In this document: piece after piece, positions 1 to 8,550 of the stretch | How positions within the stretch are numbered: position 1 is the first letter of the stretch | Layout: the number at the start of each line of letters is the position of its first letter | Assembly (NCBI RefSeq): GCF_009604455.1 | Contig: NZ_WEGL01000002.1 | Coordinates: 1 to 64,000 of the forward strand | Origin: Streptomyces sp. RB17 | GTDB taxonomy: Bacteria > Actinomycetota > Actinomycetes > Streptomycetales > Streptomycetaceae | Direction of reading: 5' to 3' | Length of the DNA: 64,000 nt | The notes under the pieces: model-generated | The model's database searches: none | Seen by the model: the letters and a program-made list of their open reading frames with translations, nothing else | Told to the model about the DNA's origin: nothing | Position numbers and translations under genes: made by a program

Positions 1-219
1 ACCCTCCCCGGCAGCAGAGAAGACCAGGCCACGTTCATATGCAAGAACCCCGACTGCGACTTCCAGGGCAACGCCGACTGGAACGCAGCCCGGAACATCT
101 TGCACCTGTACGGATCGGCCACATCAGTGTGGAGGTCCCGGCCGCCGGAAGGCGCGGTCGCAGGGCGGCCAGAACCGTCAAGCCTGTCACCGCAAGGTAG
201 ACGGGAATCCCCTTCCTGA
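1..219 (+). CDS. TnpB/OrfB-type IS protein, C-terminal fragment
   Basis: The open frame enters from the left edge and stops at 217-219. The visible 72 residues contain the C-terminal zinc-ribbon half-site of IS605/IS1341 OrfB proteins: CKNPDCDFQGNAD followed by WNAARNILHLYG. The invariant Asp of that AD-x-NAARNIL block is the third residue of the RuvC-like nuclease triad in TnpB. The protein is an RNA-guided nuclease ancestral to Cas12, and its gene is typically carried by IS200/IS605 or IS607 elements. The rest of the gene, and any tnpA, lie outside the window. The gene end merges into a GC-rich hairpin typical of the element's right end. Family assignment is firm; activity cannot be judged from a fragment. 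Confidence 0.85.
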   Translation, partial: TLPGSREDQATFICKNPDCDFQGNADWNAARNILHLYGSATSVWRSRPPEGAVAGRPEPSSLSPQGRRESPS

Positions 220-245
220 GCTTGCGAAAGGAGGGGAGAACTTCA
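120..245 (+). ncRNA. Possible omegaRNA (reRNA) of the TnpB element
   Basis: In characterised TnpB elements the guide RNA is made from the 3' part of tnpB through the right end, and its last 15-20 nt read into flanking DNA. Here the same region carries the expected terminal hairpin, so the flanking sequence from about 246 onward would be the guide. This rests on position and hairpin only; the 5' boundary is arbitrary. Confidence 0.35.
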
Positions 246-300
246 ACGTTCCGGAGGACACTGGAAACAGGCGCTCGTGCTCGTAAGGGGGTGTGGGCTC

Positions 301-891
301 GTGGTGACGAGACCGGTTCGAGGGAGATCGCTCCGTGCGAGGCTGTGGCGGTTCAGGCGCAGTCCGCTTCGACGGACCAGCGACCTCGTCGAGGCGTGGC
401 TGCTGCTCCTCGCGTGGGTCGTGGGGGTGCTGGGCGGCGCGACCGCGGGCGTGTTGGCCGCGATGGTGGCGGACCAGGGCTTCGAGGAGGAGCGTTCGGG
501 TCGCCGGGAGGTCGTGGCGGTCCTCCTGGAGCACGCCAGGGACGCGGTGCCCGGTCACGCGGACGTGAGCAGGGCCAGTGCGACGGTCCGCTGGACGACG
601 CCCGATGGCGGCACGCGCACCGGCCGGACCACGGTGGCCGCTCACACCCGTGCGGGGACGCGGGTGCCGGTATGGGTGAATGCGCGAGGTGACCTGGTCT
701 CCCAGCCTGCGGCGGAGTCCGATGCGGCTGTGAGGTCTTCCTTCGCCGGCGTGGGTGCCGCCGCCGTCACCGGAGGTGTGGCCTGGGGTTCCGCGTGGGC
801 CGCACGTGCCCTGCTGGACCGGCGTCGTATGAGGCAGTGGGCGCTGGACTGGGAGCGCGTCGACACCCGGTGGGGTGGCAGGACCGCTTGA
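301..891 (+). CDS. Rv1733c-like two-TM membrane protein
   Basis: A 196-residue protein with a basic N-terminus, one transmembrane segment at about residues 32-56 (LLLLAWVVGVLGG), an extracytoplasmic domain of about 80 residues, and a second hydrophobic segment near 147-170. A short Arg-rich cytoplasmic tail contains a WALDWERVDTRW motif. This layout is that of the Rv1733c family of small actinobacterial membrane proteins, whose function is unknown. GTG 301 is chosen because AAGGGGG lies about 9 nt upstream; an in-frame GTG at 277 has no such site. A strong hairpin 60 bp after the stop suggests a monocistronic unit. It sits directly downstream of the IS end. Confidence 0.7.
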   Translation: MVTRPVRGRSLRARLWRFRRSPLRRTSDLVEAWLLLLAWVVGVLGGATAGVLAAMVADQGFEEERSGRREVVAVLLEHARDAVPGHADVSRASATVRWTTPDGGTRTGRTTVAAHTRAGTRVPVWVNARGDLVSQPAAESDAAVRSSFAGVGAAAVTGGVAWGSAWAARALLDRRRMRQWALDWERVDTRWGGRTA

Positions 892-951
892 TCCGCCACC
901 CCCTCAGGCCTTCACGGCTTCACGACTCCTCGGGCCAGGCAGCCTCTGGGG

Positions 952-984
952 GGCCTCGGCGCGTGGCGGCGCAGCGCCGAGGCC
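952..984 (+). terminator. Hairpin terminator after the Rv1733c-like gene
   Basis: A perfect 11-bp inverted repeat, GGCCTCGGCGC and GCGCCGAGGCC, is separated by 11 nt. It has no T-run, which is usual in Streptomyces. The remainder of 892-1130 shows nothing else recognisable and probably carries the promoter of the next operon. Confidence 0.55.
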
Positions 985-1130
985 GGTACGCGGGCCGTGG
1001 CCGAGGCACGCCGATCGGGCCAGGGGCGCTTGCCTCGGTGAGTACGCTGGTATGGGCGTTGACGCGGGGAACCGCGGAACCGGTTTCGGTGTCCTGGTGG
1101 TGGACTTGAGCTCGAGGCGGGGGCGTTGGC

Positions 1131-1463
1131 ATGGCGACGAGGATCTCGGTGACCGTCAAGGGGCTGACCGGTCTGGACGATCCGGGCCGGATGCTCGAGG
1201 AGCTGGAGGCGCAGACCGGTCTGTCCTGGGGTGCGCAGGCGGTCGACAAGGGCAAGGTGCTGACCGGCGGCATCGTCGAGATCGTCCTCGTGACCGTGGT
1301 CGGCAAGGCGACCGAGATGGCCGTGTCGGCCGCGGTGGACGCCGTGAAGGGGGTTGTCGAGCGCTGGCGCGGTGAGCGGCTGGATCCGCCCGAGACCTCG
1401 GTCGGCACCGAGTCCGTACCCGACTCCGCGGCGGAGCCGACGGCGCAAGGGCTGGACGGCTGA
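1131..1463 (+). CDS. Small EACC1-like component of a caspase conflict system
   Basis: A 110-residue protein with a beta-strand-like N-terminus (TRISVTVKGL), an acidic middle, and a Gly-rich hydrophobic segment at about residues 44-70 (KVLTGGIVEIVLVTVVG). A helical, charged tail follows. Size, order of elements and position just before a caspase gene fit the effector-associated constant component (EACC1) proteins described for bacterial NTP-dependent conflict systems. These are short proteins that co-occur with protease or nuclease effectors in multicellular bacteria. It ends 1 nt before the caspase start, so the two are surely co-transcribed. The family match rests on architecture and context, not on a profile search. 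Confidence 0.55.
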   Translation: MATRISVTVKGLTGLDDPGRMLEELEAQTGLSWGAQAVDKGKVLTGGIVEIVLVTVVGKATEMAVSAAVDAVKGVVERWRGERLDPPETSVGTESVPDSAAEPTAQGLDG

Positions 1464-1464
1464 G

Positions 1465-2493
1465 ATGGCGTCCCGTGCGGTGGTGATAGGACCGGCGAGG
1501 TACGCCGTCGGCTCGGGGATGGACAGCCATCCGCCGATCGGTGAGAGCGCGCGTATGTACGGCGAGGTTCTCGCCGGCGACGACATGTGGGGTGCCGACT
1601 GCTGCCGCGTCCTGACCGAGGACGAGGTCCGCACGGCTGACGGCGTGATGAGGGCGCTGCAGGAGGCTGCGGACGAGACCGGGCCCGACGACATCTTCCT
1701 GGTGGTGTATGTCGGTCACGGTCAGTACTGGAGTGACGTTCCCGGCGCGCAGGTCCATTTCTCCCTGGGCTCGTCCCACCGGGACAAGCCGTGGACGTGG
1801 CTCTCCAGTTGGTATGTCTACCGTGTCATGCGCAAGGCCAGGGCCAGGCTGAAGGTCCTGATCGCCGACTGCTGTTACTCGAACCTGCTGCCTCAGCTGG
1901 GGGAGGAGCCCGTCCTGCCCGGAGTTCTCGGCGCGCTGGACGAGGGCACCTGTGTCTTCACGGCCGTCAAGAACGCCAGTTTCGCACCTGCTGACGGCTG
2001 TTCAGCCCTGCCGGGGAACCTCTCGAAGTGCACACCGTTCAGCGGGCATCTGCTGCACATACTGCAGGATGGCACGAGGGACCACAATCACCAGCTCACC
2101 ATCGGCCTCCTGCGGGAGGCGGTGAAGAAGGAGATGGAGAACTGCACTGGCGCCCAGCACCAGGTACCGAGGATGTCGCTCAACGACGCCCGTGACGGCA
2201 CCCCGCTCTTCACCAACCAGATGGAGCTCAAGAAGCGCGACCCGGTCCCGCAACTCCCGGTCGAGCCCGCGGACTGGGTCAAGACGTTGATGATGGACCG
2301 GGACTCCGGCCTCGACGAACTGCTGAAGGACGAGCGGAAGACCGGCGACGTGGTCGCCCTGCTCAGCGCCAGGCCGGATGAGGCCGGCCGGCATCTCGCG
2401 CGGCACATCGACGTCAGGGCCAACCAGACGTTCAGCTCGCCCCACGCCTTCGCCCGCTACTGGAACCAGGTGGAGAAGGCACTGCGCGTATGA
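1465..2493 (+). CDS. Caspase-fold cysteine protease (C14 family)
   Basis: This 342-aa protein has a clear caspase-like domain at residues 1-230. The catalytic His is in VYVGHGQ (His85) and the catalytic Cys in IADCCYSN (Cys137 by alignment with D-x-C-x-S-G). The upstream strand AVVIGPARYA and the motif GPDDIFLVVY are typical of peptidase C14. Residues about 255-342 form a separate helical module that may be an effector-associated adaptor domain. ATG 1465 is preferred over an in-frame upstream start because it follows the previous stop by 1 nt. The stop overlaps the next start (ATGA). Likely role: proteolytic effector, perhaps causing suicide on phage attack. The caspase call is firm; the defence role is inference. 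Confidence 0.85.
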   Translation: MASRAVVIGPARYAVGSGMDSHPPIGESARMYGEVLAGDDMWGADCCRVLTEDEVRTADGVMRALQEAADETGPDDIFLVVYVGHGQYWSDVPGAQVHFSLGSSHRDKPWTWLSSWYVYRVMRKARARLKVLIADCCYSNLLPQLGEEPVLPGVLGALDEGTCVFTAVKNASFAPADGCSALPGNLSKCTPFSGHLLHILQDGTRDHNHQLTIGLLREAVKKEMENCTGAQHQVPRMSLNDARDGTPLFTNQMELKKRDPVPQLPVEPADWVKTLMMDRDSGLDELLKDERKTGDVVALLSARPDEAGRHLARHIDVRANQTFSSPHAFARYWNQVEKALRV

Positions 2494-4211
2494 CGGGGGG
2501 CCAGCAGGCCGCGGGCTCCGGCGGGGCGGAACGTCCGGCGGGAGACGGTGCGGCGGAGCCGTGGAGCTTCGGCTACGAATGGGTGACCAAGTGCTCGGTC
2601 GCCGCCTTCAAGGAGCGCATGCAGGCCATGCGGGAGGGCGAGCGGCCCGTCACCGAGAGCAGCGAGCGGCCCCGGCCCGCCAACGCGATCAGGGCCCTGC
2701 ACGCGTTCGCCATGCTCAGCACCATCGACCGGCTCATCGAATGCGCGGTGAGTTTCGACTACCGGGACGCCGTCAACATGGTGGCCACGGCGGCGCTGAG
2801 CCGGAACATCATTCACGCCGCGGAACTCGCCATCCGGCAGTGGGATGCCGAGCGTGCGAGCGAGGGTGCGCACCCGCGGCTGACGGACGGCGTCATCCAT
2901 GACATCGCCTGCCAGCGGACGGTGCTCGACGTCGCCGTCTTCGTCCGGGAGTGCCGGGGCGCCGGAAAGAGCGAACTGGTGGACAAGACGCTGCGCGTGT
3001 TCACCACACCGAGTTCGGGGCGGACCAATCTCGACAAGGCCCTCCTCTACATCGCGCTGCGTGACGAGAAGTGCGGGGAGGAGGCCGCCGAGCTTCTCCG
3101 CCAGACCCTCGTCGCGATCACCGAGAACGTGCACGTGCCGTCGCAGGCCTCGTACACCGTTCCCCGGGAGTTCCAGGATCTCGCCGGCGCCCTCCACCAG
3201 CTCAGTCCCTCCGAGCGGATCCTGGAGGAGTGGGTCGACGCACAGTTGCGGATCCCGGATCACGTACCCGAGACGCGACGGATCGTGGCCCATCTGATCG
3301 CCACCCGGACCGACGGCCCCGACACCCTCGTGGAGCATGTCGGCCGACGGCTGTCCCAGCATGACATCGCGGAGATCTGCGGCCAGTTGGCCCGGCAGGG
3401 GGCCTTCGAGAAGTGCGTGCTGATCCGCGAGCACGCCGCGTCGCGCGACAACGTGGAGCACCTGGCGGAGATCGTCATCGCCTGGCACCGCTCGGAGGCT
3501 CTCACCAGGACGACCAAGGACCTGCTCGCCGACATCGTGGCAAGGGGGACGGCGCGAGCGGACGGGCCGCGTTCGCCGGTGGAACTCGACTACCTGGACA
3601 CGGTCCTGGGCAACTTCAACGCCCAGCCGGAATGCAGGAGGCTGCTGCGCATCGCCGCCGCGGCGCACACCGACGGCCGCTCAGGAACCGATCTGGCCGG
3701 TCTGCTGGTCAGGATCGAGCGGCCGAGGGACCGCAACCGCGTGGCGCAGACGATCGCCCAGCGACTGGCCGTGCGCGTCCTCGAACAGGGCGCCGACGCC
3801 GGGCTGTTCGTCGAGTACGTCAGAGGGCTGCGGGGCCGCGGCCGCGCCGAGGCCGTCGACCTGGCCTGCAAGGAACTGGCGGACCCCTCCGACCCCGTCG
3901 GGGTGCTCCGGGGCTCGGGCGCGGTCATCGCCGAGATCGCCGCCTGCCTGTACGGCGCGGCGCTGCCCCGCGACGGCTGGGACCTGCTCGAACGATGCCT
4001 GGAGAACGAGCAGCGCGTCACCCCGCAGGACGTGGCGCTGGTCGTCGACCGGCTGCGCACCGGCGCGATGGAGGAAGCGGACAGGCATTTCCTGCTCCGT
4101 GCCACGGTGGGTCGCTGGTCCGACGCGAACCGTCGGGAGGAGGCGGTCGAGGAACTGCGTGGCAGGGGGTTCGAGGCGGAGGCCACGGAGGTCATTCGTT
4201 CACTGCGCTAG
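2490..4211 (+). CDS. Alpha-helical repeat protein of the caspase operon
   Basis: A 573-aa soluble protein, translationally coupled to the caspase by an ATGA overlap. After a disordered Gly/Ala N-terminus (about 35 residues) it is almost entirely amphipathic helices of 25-35 residues, with patterns such as AAELLRQTLVAIT and LAEIVIAWHRSEALTRT. This suggests a TPR- or HEAT-like superhelix. No transmembrane segment, Walker motif or catalytic signature is visible. A sensor or scaffold controlling the caspase is the natural guess. It converges with the permease gene and overlaps its 3' end by 20 bp. I do not recognise a named family. Confidence 0.7.
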   Translation: MTGGQQAAGSGGAERPAGDGAAEPWSFGYEWVTKCSVAAFKERMQAMREGERPVTESSERPRPANAIRALHAFAMLSTIDRLIECAVSFDYRDAVNMVATAALSRNIIHAAELAIRQWDAERASEGAHPRLTDGVIHDIACQRTVLDVAVFVRECRGAGKSELVDKTLRVFTTPSSGRTNLDKALLYIALRDEKCGEEAAELLRQTLVAITENVHVPSQASYTVPREFQDLAGALHQLSPSERILEEWVDAQLRIPDHVPETRRIVAHLIATRTDGPDTLVEHVGRRLSQHDIAEICGQLARQGAFEKCVLIREHAASRDNVEHLAEIVIAWHRSEALTRTTKDLLADIVARGTARADGPRSPVELDYLDTVLGNFNAQPECRRLLRIAAAAHTDGRSGTDLAGLLVRIERPRDRNRVAQTIAQRLAVRVLEQGADAGLFVEYVRGLRGRGRAEAVDLACKELADPSDPVGVLRGSGAVIAEIAACLYGAALPRDGWDLLERCLENEQRVTPQDVALVVDRLRTGAMEEADRHFLLRATVGRWSDANRREEAVEELRGRGFEAEATEVIRSLR

Positions 4212-5913
4212 CGGCCGCGGCGGGCCCGCCGGTGCCCGGAACCGGGAGCATGGGCGCCACGTCGGCCATGTGGCGTCTGGACGCGGCGACCAGGCCCTCG
4301 AACGCCGCCAGCGCCGCGGCGACGGCCAGGAAGCCCCCGAGGAGCTTGGGGAGGACACCGACCGAGGAATCGCCCAGCAGGGTCAGCAGCGTCAGCACCG
4401 CGAGATGACCGAGCAGCCAGAGCGCGGCCTGGGCGACGGGGCTGGTGCGCCAGTGCCGTAACTGTGTCACGTGCACCTTGGCGTCGTACATCCGGCCGAA
4501 GGCGGGCAGCCGGCGGGCGACGATCGGCAGGCACAGCAGCAGGGCACAGCCCATCGTGAGGGTCGCCATGCCCCGCCACAGGGGGGCCCAGCCCGCCCCG
4601 TAGAGGATCAGTGCGATCAGGGCGAAACCGGCCCGCGCCAGGACCTCGCGGACGCCGCGCCGCAGGCGGGACCAGCCGGTCAGGTGGTCGCGGAGCGACA
4701 CGAGGACGACGCCCGGGACGGCGTAGACGACCAGGGTCAGGACTCCGGTGATCGCGACGAGGGAGCTCCAGCTGCCGCCGACCGCCAGTAGCGCGACGCT
4801 CGCGACGAAGAAGTCGACGACCAGGACCAGCCAGTACACGTCGTACCGCCGCTTCAGCGACGCCTTGCGGGCGGTCTGCAGCCCGCGGTGGGTGAGATGG
4901 GCCCGGCTGAGCGCCGCCACCTCGCGGGTGAGCGCATGGGCGAAGACGAGTCCGGCACCCATGGGGGAGAGCACGGCGCCGATCCTGAGCAGCCAGCCGA
5001 GCCACCACAGGGAGAGGGCGAAGGCGAACTGGGCGTAGGGAGAGGGCTCGTTGCCGGCCGGACTCCAGTAGGACGCCTGGTACTTCGTGAACACGACCTG
5101 GAGCGATATGTACAGGACCATCGCCCCGCTGATCGTTCCGAAGACCGCCCTGCGCAGCCGGGCCGCCTCGCCGATTCCCCGCCCCCACCGCTTGATGTTC
5201 CCGGCGAAGTCCAGCGGTCCCTGGAAGCCGACGTAGGCGAAGATCACGCCGCTGCCGACGACCGCGGCCAGGGCGGCGCCGGCGCCTTTTCCGGGGCCGC
5301 TGCCACTCGGGTGGGGACTGTGGTGGCCGAAGCCGGCCGTGATCAGCAGCGCGACGGTCAGGACAGGGATGACGACCTTCACCACCGTCAGCCAGGAGTT
5401 GATCCTGAAGAAGATCCGCGGCGCCACCAGGTTCACCGCGGAGATCGCCGCCATGAACACCAGCGCGTAGCCCCAGCCCTTGAGGGTGAGCGCCTGGGAG
5501 GAGTCCAGGAGCCCGTGGACCTTCCAGGACAGGCCCCTCGTCATCGCGACGGCCTCACTGGCGAGGTTGATCGCGTAGAACATCCACAGGCCGGCCGCGA
5601 CCACCGTCGCCACCAGCGCGCCGCTGCTCTGCAGCGGCAGGAATATCAACCCGCCGGTCTTGGGGGCGACGGTGCCCAACTCGACCATGACCGCGGCGAT
5701 CAGCAGCATGAGCAGGCCGCCGAACACCCAGGCCAGGTAGGCGTCCGAACCGGCACGGCGGAACGCGTCGTCCGCGCCCAGCAGCCAGCCGGAACCGATC
5801 ATGCCGCCGGCCGCCAGGCCGACGAGGTGGAACACCGACAGCCGCCGCTGCTCGTCCTCGTCCTCGGCCCGCACCGGCTGCCGGCCCCGAGGCCTCACTT
5901 CCCGGACACTCAT
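4192..5913 (-). CDS. APC-superfamily amino acid permease
   Basis: A 573-aa integral membrane protein with about 12 hydrophobic segments. The first begins with FHLVGLAAGGMIGSGWLLG, the GxIGSG signature of TM1 in amino acid/polyamine/organocation transporters. An unwound-helix motif follows in TM6 (GSGVIFAYVGFQ). The N-terminus is cytoplasmic and charged (Asp/Glu-rich), and the C-terminus is extended by several extra membrane segments. It would import amino acids or polyamines by proton symport or exchange; the substrate cannot be predicted. ATG 5913 gives the MSVREV start; longer in-frame starts would overlap non-coding sequence. It is monocistronic and convergent with the caspase operon. Confidence 0.8.
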   Translation of the reverse strand: MSVREVRPRGRQPVRAEDEDEQRRLSVFHLVGLAAGGMIGSGWLLGADDAFRRAGSDAYLAWVFGGLLMLLIAAVMVELGTVAPKTGGLIFLPLQSSGALVATVVAAGLWMFYAINLASEAVAMTRGLSWKVHGLLDSSQALTLKGWGYALVFMAAISAVNLVAPRIFFRINSWLTVVKVVIPVLTVALLITAGFGHHSPHPSGSGPGKGAGAALAAVVGSGVIFAYVGFQGPLDFAGNIKRWGRGIGEAARLRRAVFGTISGAMVLYISLQVVFTKYQASYWSPAGNEPSPYAQFAFALSLWWLGWLLRIGAVLSPMGAGLVFAHALTREVAALSRAHLTHRGLQTARKASLKRRYDVYWLVLVVDFFVASVALLAVGGSWSSLVAITGVLTLVVYAVPGVVLVSLRDHLTGWSRLRRGVREVLARAGFALIALILYGAGWAPLWRGMATLTMGCALLLCLPIVARRLPAFGRMYDAKVHVTQLRHWRTSPVAQAALWLLGHLAVLTLLTLLGDSSVGVLPKLLGGFLAVAAALAAFEGLVAASRRHMADVAPMLPVPGTGGPAAAASAVNE

Positions 5914-6132
5914 CCGTCCTGTTCCCCCGCGTAGCGTCGGCAGATCCTCACGCACAGTGGCGAACAGGGTACTGGTCGGTGCGGGCCGGGGATACGGCGT
6001 TCCGGCCCGCACTCACTCTTTCCGCCTTGCTGTCAGGCGTGGTTGGCCGGGTTCACCGACCGATCGGGCGGGCCGGGACTGTCGCCGTGCGCCGACGTCG
6101 TGACCGACCGGGGAACCGGGGTGGCGACGGAG

Positions 6133-7260
6133 TCACCGGGATGCCGCGACCGATGCCGCCGTGAGTCTGTCCACGGCCGTCGCGACCGCCTCGGGGCTGG
6201 AGATCATCGTCAGGTGCCGGGCGCCCGGGATGAGCGTCGCGGGCGGGGCGCCGATGCGCCGGGCGGTCTCCTGCGGCGTCTGCCGGGTGAACACGTCGTC
6301 CTGCGCACCGAACACCACCGACTTGGGCAGGCGCACCCCGGCGAGCCGGGCCACCTGGTCCGCCGGCAGACCCGGCACCCCGGCGGCCAGCATGCTCCAG
6401 AGCGCGCTCTCCGCACCCGGCACCCGGAGCGGGCGCCGCCACTGGTCCAGGCCCGCGGCGTCCAGCCGCGGACAGGAAGGCCCGCACTGTGCGTCGTACA
6501 GGCTGCGGACCAGCGCGTCGATGCCGAGCCCGAGCCGCAGCAGGCTGGTGCGATACGGGTCGATCAGCACGTACTTGAAGGCCGGCGGCGGCCCGGCACC
6601 CGTGTCGAGGGCGTCGCCGTCGAGGAGCATCACACCCCCCAGCCGGCCGGGGGCGCGCAACGCCGCCTCGGTGACCACGGCGGCTCCGCTGGAGTGCCCC
6701 ACCAGCAGCGGGCGCTGGCCCGGACCGCCGAGGTGCATGGCGTCCAGGAAGCCCAGGAGCTGCCGGGTGAAATGGTTGACGGTGTACGGGCCGTGGCGCT
6801 CGCTGTATCCGTCGCCCGTGAGGTCGAGGGCATACACCCGGTGGTCGCGGGCGAGCAGCGGCGCAAGGCGCGACCAGGTGTCCACGGATTCGAAGGCGCC
6901 GTGCACCAGGACGACCGGCGGGCCCGCCGTACCCCAGGTCTGGTAGCGCGTGCGGATGTCGGCGGCCTGCACGTACCTGAGTCCCCGTGGCGGCGCGGCG
7001 CGTCCGGCCGTGACGGCGTTGTAGACGAACGAGGCCGCTGTGACGACCGTCAGCAGGAGGGCACAGCCCAGCGCGGCGCGCCTGAGCCACCGGCGCAGCC
7101 GGGAGCGGCGTGGCGGGTGCGGGTGCTCGGCAGGGAGCGACGGCGGAGCGGATGCCGGAGCGGCGCCCCCGGCTCCCGCTCCCGCTCCGTCTCCGTCTCC
7201 GTTTCCATCTCCATCCCCGTCTCCCGTTCCGGCTCCGGCTCGGCGAAGATCAGCTGTCAC
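6133..7260 (-). CDS. Membrane-anchored alpha/beta hydrolase
   Basis: A 375-aa protein. Residues 1-50 are disordered and contain a (GD)n/(GA)n low-complexity stretch. A basic patch follows, then one transmembrane anchor (ALGCALLLTVVTAASFVY). The remainder is an alpha/beta-hydrolase domain with the oxyanion motif VLVHGAFES, nucleophile elbow GHSSGA, acid-region FGAQDDVF and catalytic His in GARHLTM. It is therefore an intact serine hydrolase, probably an extracytoplasmic esterase. GTG 7260 is the only start that includes the repeat; a later start before the anchor cannot be excluded. Substrate unknown. Confidence 0.75.
   Translation of the reverse strand: MTADLRRAGAGTGDGDGDGNGDGDGAGAGAGGAAPASAPPSLPAEHPHPPRRSRLRRWLRRAALGCALLLTVVTAASFVYNAVTAGRAAPPRGLRYVQAADIRTRYQTWGTAGPPVVLVHGAFESVDTWSRLAPLLARDHRVYALDLTGDGYSERHGPYTVNHFTRQLLGFLDAMHLGGPGQRPLLVGHSSGAAVVTEAALRAPGRLGGVMLLDGDALDTGAGPPPAFKYVLIDPYRTSLLRLGLGIDALVRSLYDAQCGPSCPRLDAAGLDQWRRPLRVPGAESALWSMLAAGVPGLPADQVARLAGVRLPKSVVFGAQDDVFTRQTPQETARRIGAPPATLIPGARHLTMISSPEAVATAVDRLTAASVAASR
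7171..7242 (-). repeat. Degenerate hexamer repeat inside the hydrolase N-terminus
   Basis: About eleven hexamers of the form (C/G/A)(T/G)(C/T)TCC follow one another and encode the Gly-Asp and Gly-Ala dipeptide runs of the hydrolase's disordered N-terminus. Repeats of a multiple of three can change length without breaking the frame. Confidence 0.6.
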
Positions 7261-7353
7261 GCCTCACAGCATCGCCCATGGCACACCCGTGGTCGTCCTG
7301 CGTGGGGAGCCATCGTGACTACTCCGCCGGGTGTAGGGCGTCATCCCGTGGGC

Positions 7354-8502
7354 TCAGGACAGGTTGCTGATCTTGCTGCGTACCTTGTTCACGATGGTGG
7401 CCGGGAGCGTCGCGTAGCCCTGGAAGCTCAGGTCCTGCTGGCCCTGCGCGTCGGTGATGTACGTCAGGAACGCCTTGGTGGCGGACCAGGTGGCGGGCTC
7501 GTTGCCCTTGTCGCAGACGATCTCGTACGTGACCATGTCGATGGGGTAGGCGCCCGGTGCCTTGGTCGTGTAGTCGAGTTGGAGCACGAGGTCGTCGTCA
7601 CCGGTGCCGGCGATCTTGGCATCGGCGATCGCCTTGGACGCCGTGAGGACACTGGACGCGACCGGAGCCGAGGCGCCGGTCGCGATCGACACCGTGGGAA
7701 TGTTCCGGGCGATCGCATGCGTCAGCTCGACGTAGCCGATGGCGCCCACGGTCTTCTTCACCTGTTCGGCGAGGCCCGTGGAACCCTTGGCGGACTGGCC
7801 GCCCTTGGCCGCCCACTCCTTGTTGTGCCCGTACGGCCAGGCGCTCGGGTCGGCCGCGCTGAGGTAGGAGGTGAAGTTGTCCGTGGTGCCGGAGGAATCC
7901 GAGCGGTGCGAGGCCTGGATCGGTGTCGCCGGCAGCCTGGTGCCGGGGTTGAGCTTCGCGATCGCCGGATCGTTCCACTTCGTGATCTGCGAGTCGAAGA
8001 TCCTGGCGAGGGTGGGGGCGTCCAGGACCAGCTTGCTGACCCCCGGCAGGTTGTAGGCGATGGCGATCGGTGCGCCGACCGCGGGCAGGTGGACGGCGTG
8101 ACCGCCGTGGGAGCAGACACTCTTGGACCGGGTGATCTGGGCGGCGCTCAGTGCGGAGTCGGAACCGGCGAAGGCGGTTGCACCCTTGAGGAAGTCGTTC
8201 TGGCCGGCTCCGGAGCCGTTGCCGTCGTAGGTGATCCGGGTACCGGGGCAGGCTCGCATGTAGTTCTTGATCCAGAACCGCATCGCGAACTCCTGCGCGG
8301 TCGAGCCGGAGGCCGGTACGGTGGCCGACTGGCCGCACGCCACGCCGATGGCAGCCGTGGCGGCGGGGGAGGCAGCCGCGGACGCTCTCCCCGAGGTCCG
8401 GGAGCCGCCGCCCGAGCCGCAGGCCGCCAGGACGAGGACACCGGAAGCCAGCGCCGAGCCGACCGCCAGGGTGAACGCCCCGCTATTGCGCCGAAGCTTC
8501 AA
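7354..8502 (-). CDS. pstS: PstS-like phosphate-binding lipoprotein
   Basis: A 382-aa lipoprotein with a signal peptide ending in a lipobox (VLVLAACGSG, Cys about residue 28). The binding domain carries the PstS phosphate-loop hallmarks: GSTAQEF, YDGNGSGAGQNDF, FAGSDSALS and RSDSSGTTDNF. PstS captures phosphate for the PstCAB ABC transporter and is normally under PhoP control. Here there are no pstC, pstA or pstB neighbours, so it is an orphan copy that may serve a distant transporter or act as a sensor. The start is TTG at 8502, supported by GGAAGGAG about 10 nt upstream. No clear PHO box was identified. Confidence 0.85.
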   Translation of the reverse strand: MKLRRNSGAFTLAVGSALASGVLVLAACGSGGGSRTSGRASAAASPAATAAIGVACGQSATVPASGSTAQEFAMRFWIKNYMRACPGTRITYDGNGSGAGQNDFLKGATAFAGSDSALSAAQITRSKSVCSHGGHAVHLPAVGAPIAIAYNLPGVSKLVLDAPTLARIFDSQITKWNDPAIAKLNPGTRLPATPIQASHRSDSSGTTDNFTSYLSAADPSAWPYGHNKEWAAKGGQSAKGSTGLAEQVKKTVGAIGYVELTHAIARNIPTVSIATGASAPVASSVLTASKAIADAKIAGTGDDDLVLQLDYTTKAPGAYPIDMVTYEIVCDKGNEPATWSATKAFLTYITDAQGQQDLSFQGYATLPATIVNKVRSKISNLS

Positions 8503-8550
8503 TCTCCGGACTCCTTCCTTGTGTAGGTGCGTGAGCGATGCCCGGCCGGC

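Larger units (their letters stand above)
1..245 (+). mobile_element. Right end of an IS605/IS1341-like element
   Basis: The tnpB frame is followed at about 208-236 by a near-perfect inverted repeat (TCCCCTTCCT, a purine-rich loop, then AGGAGGGG) and the sequence AACTTCAAC. This matches the usual layout of IS605-type right ends in actinomycetes, where the subterminal hairpin follows the tnpB stop and the element ends a few bases later. The exact end, about 243-246, is inferred because no uninterrupted insertion site is available for comparison. Confidence 0.6.
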
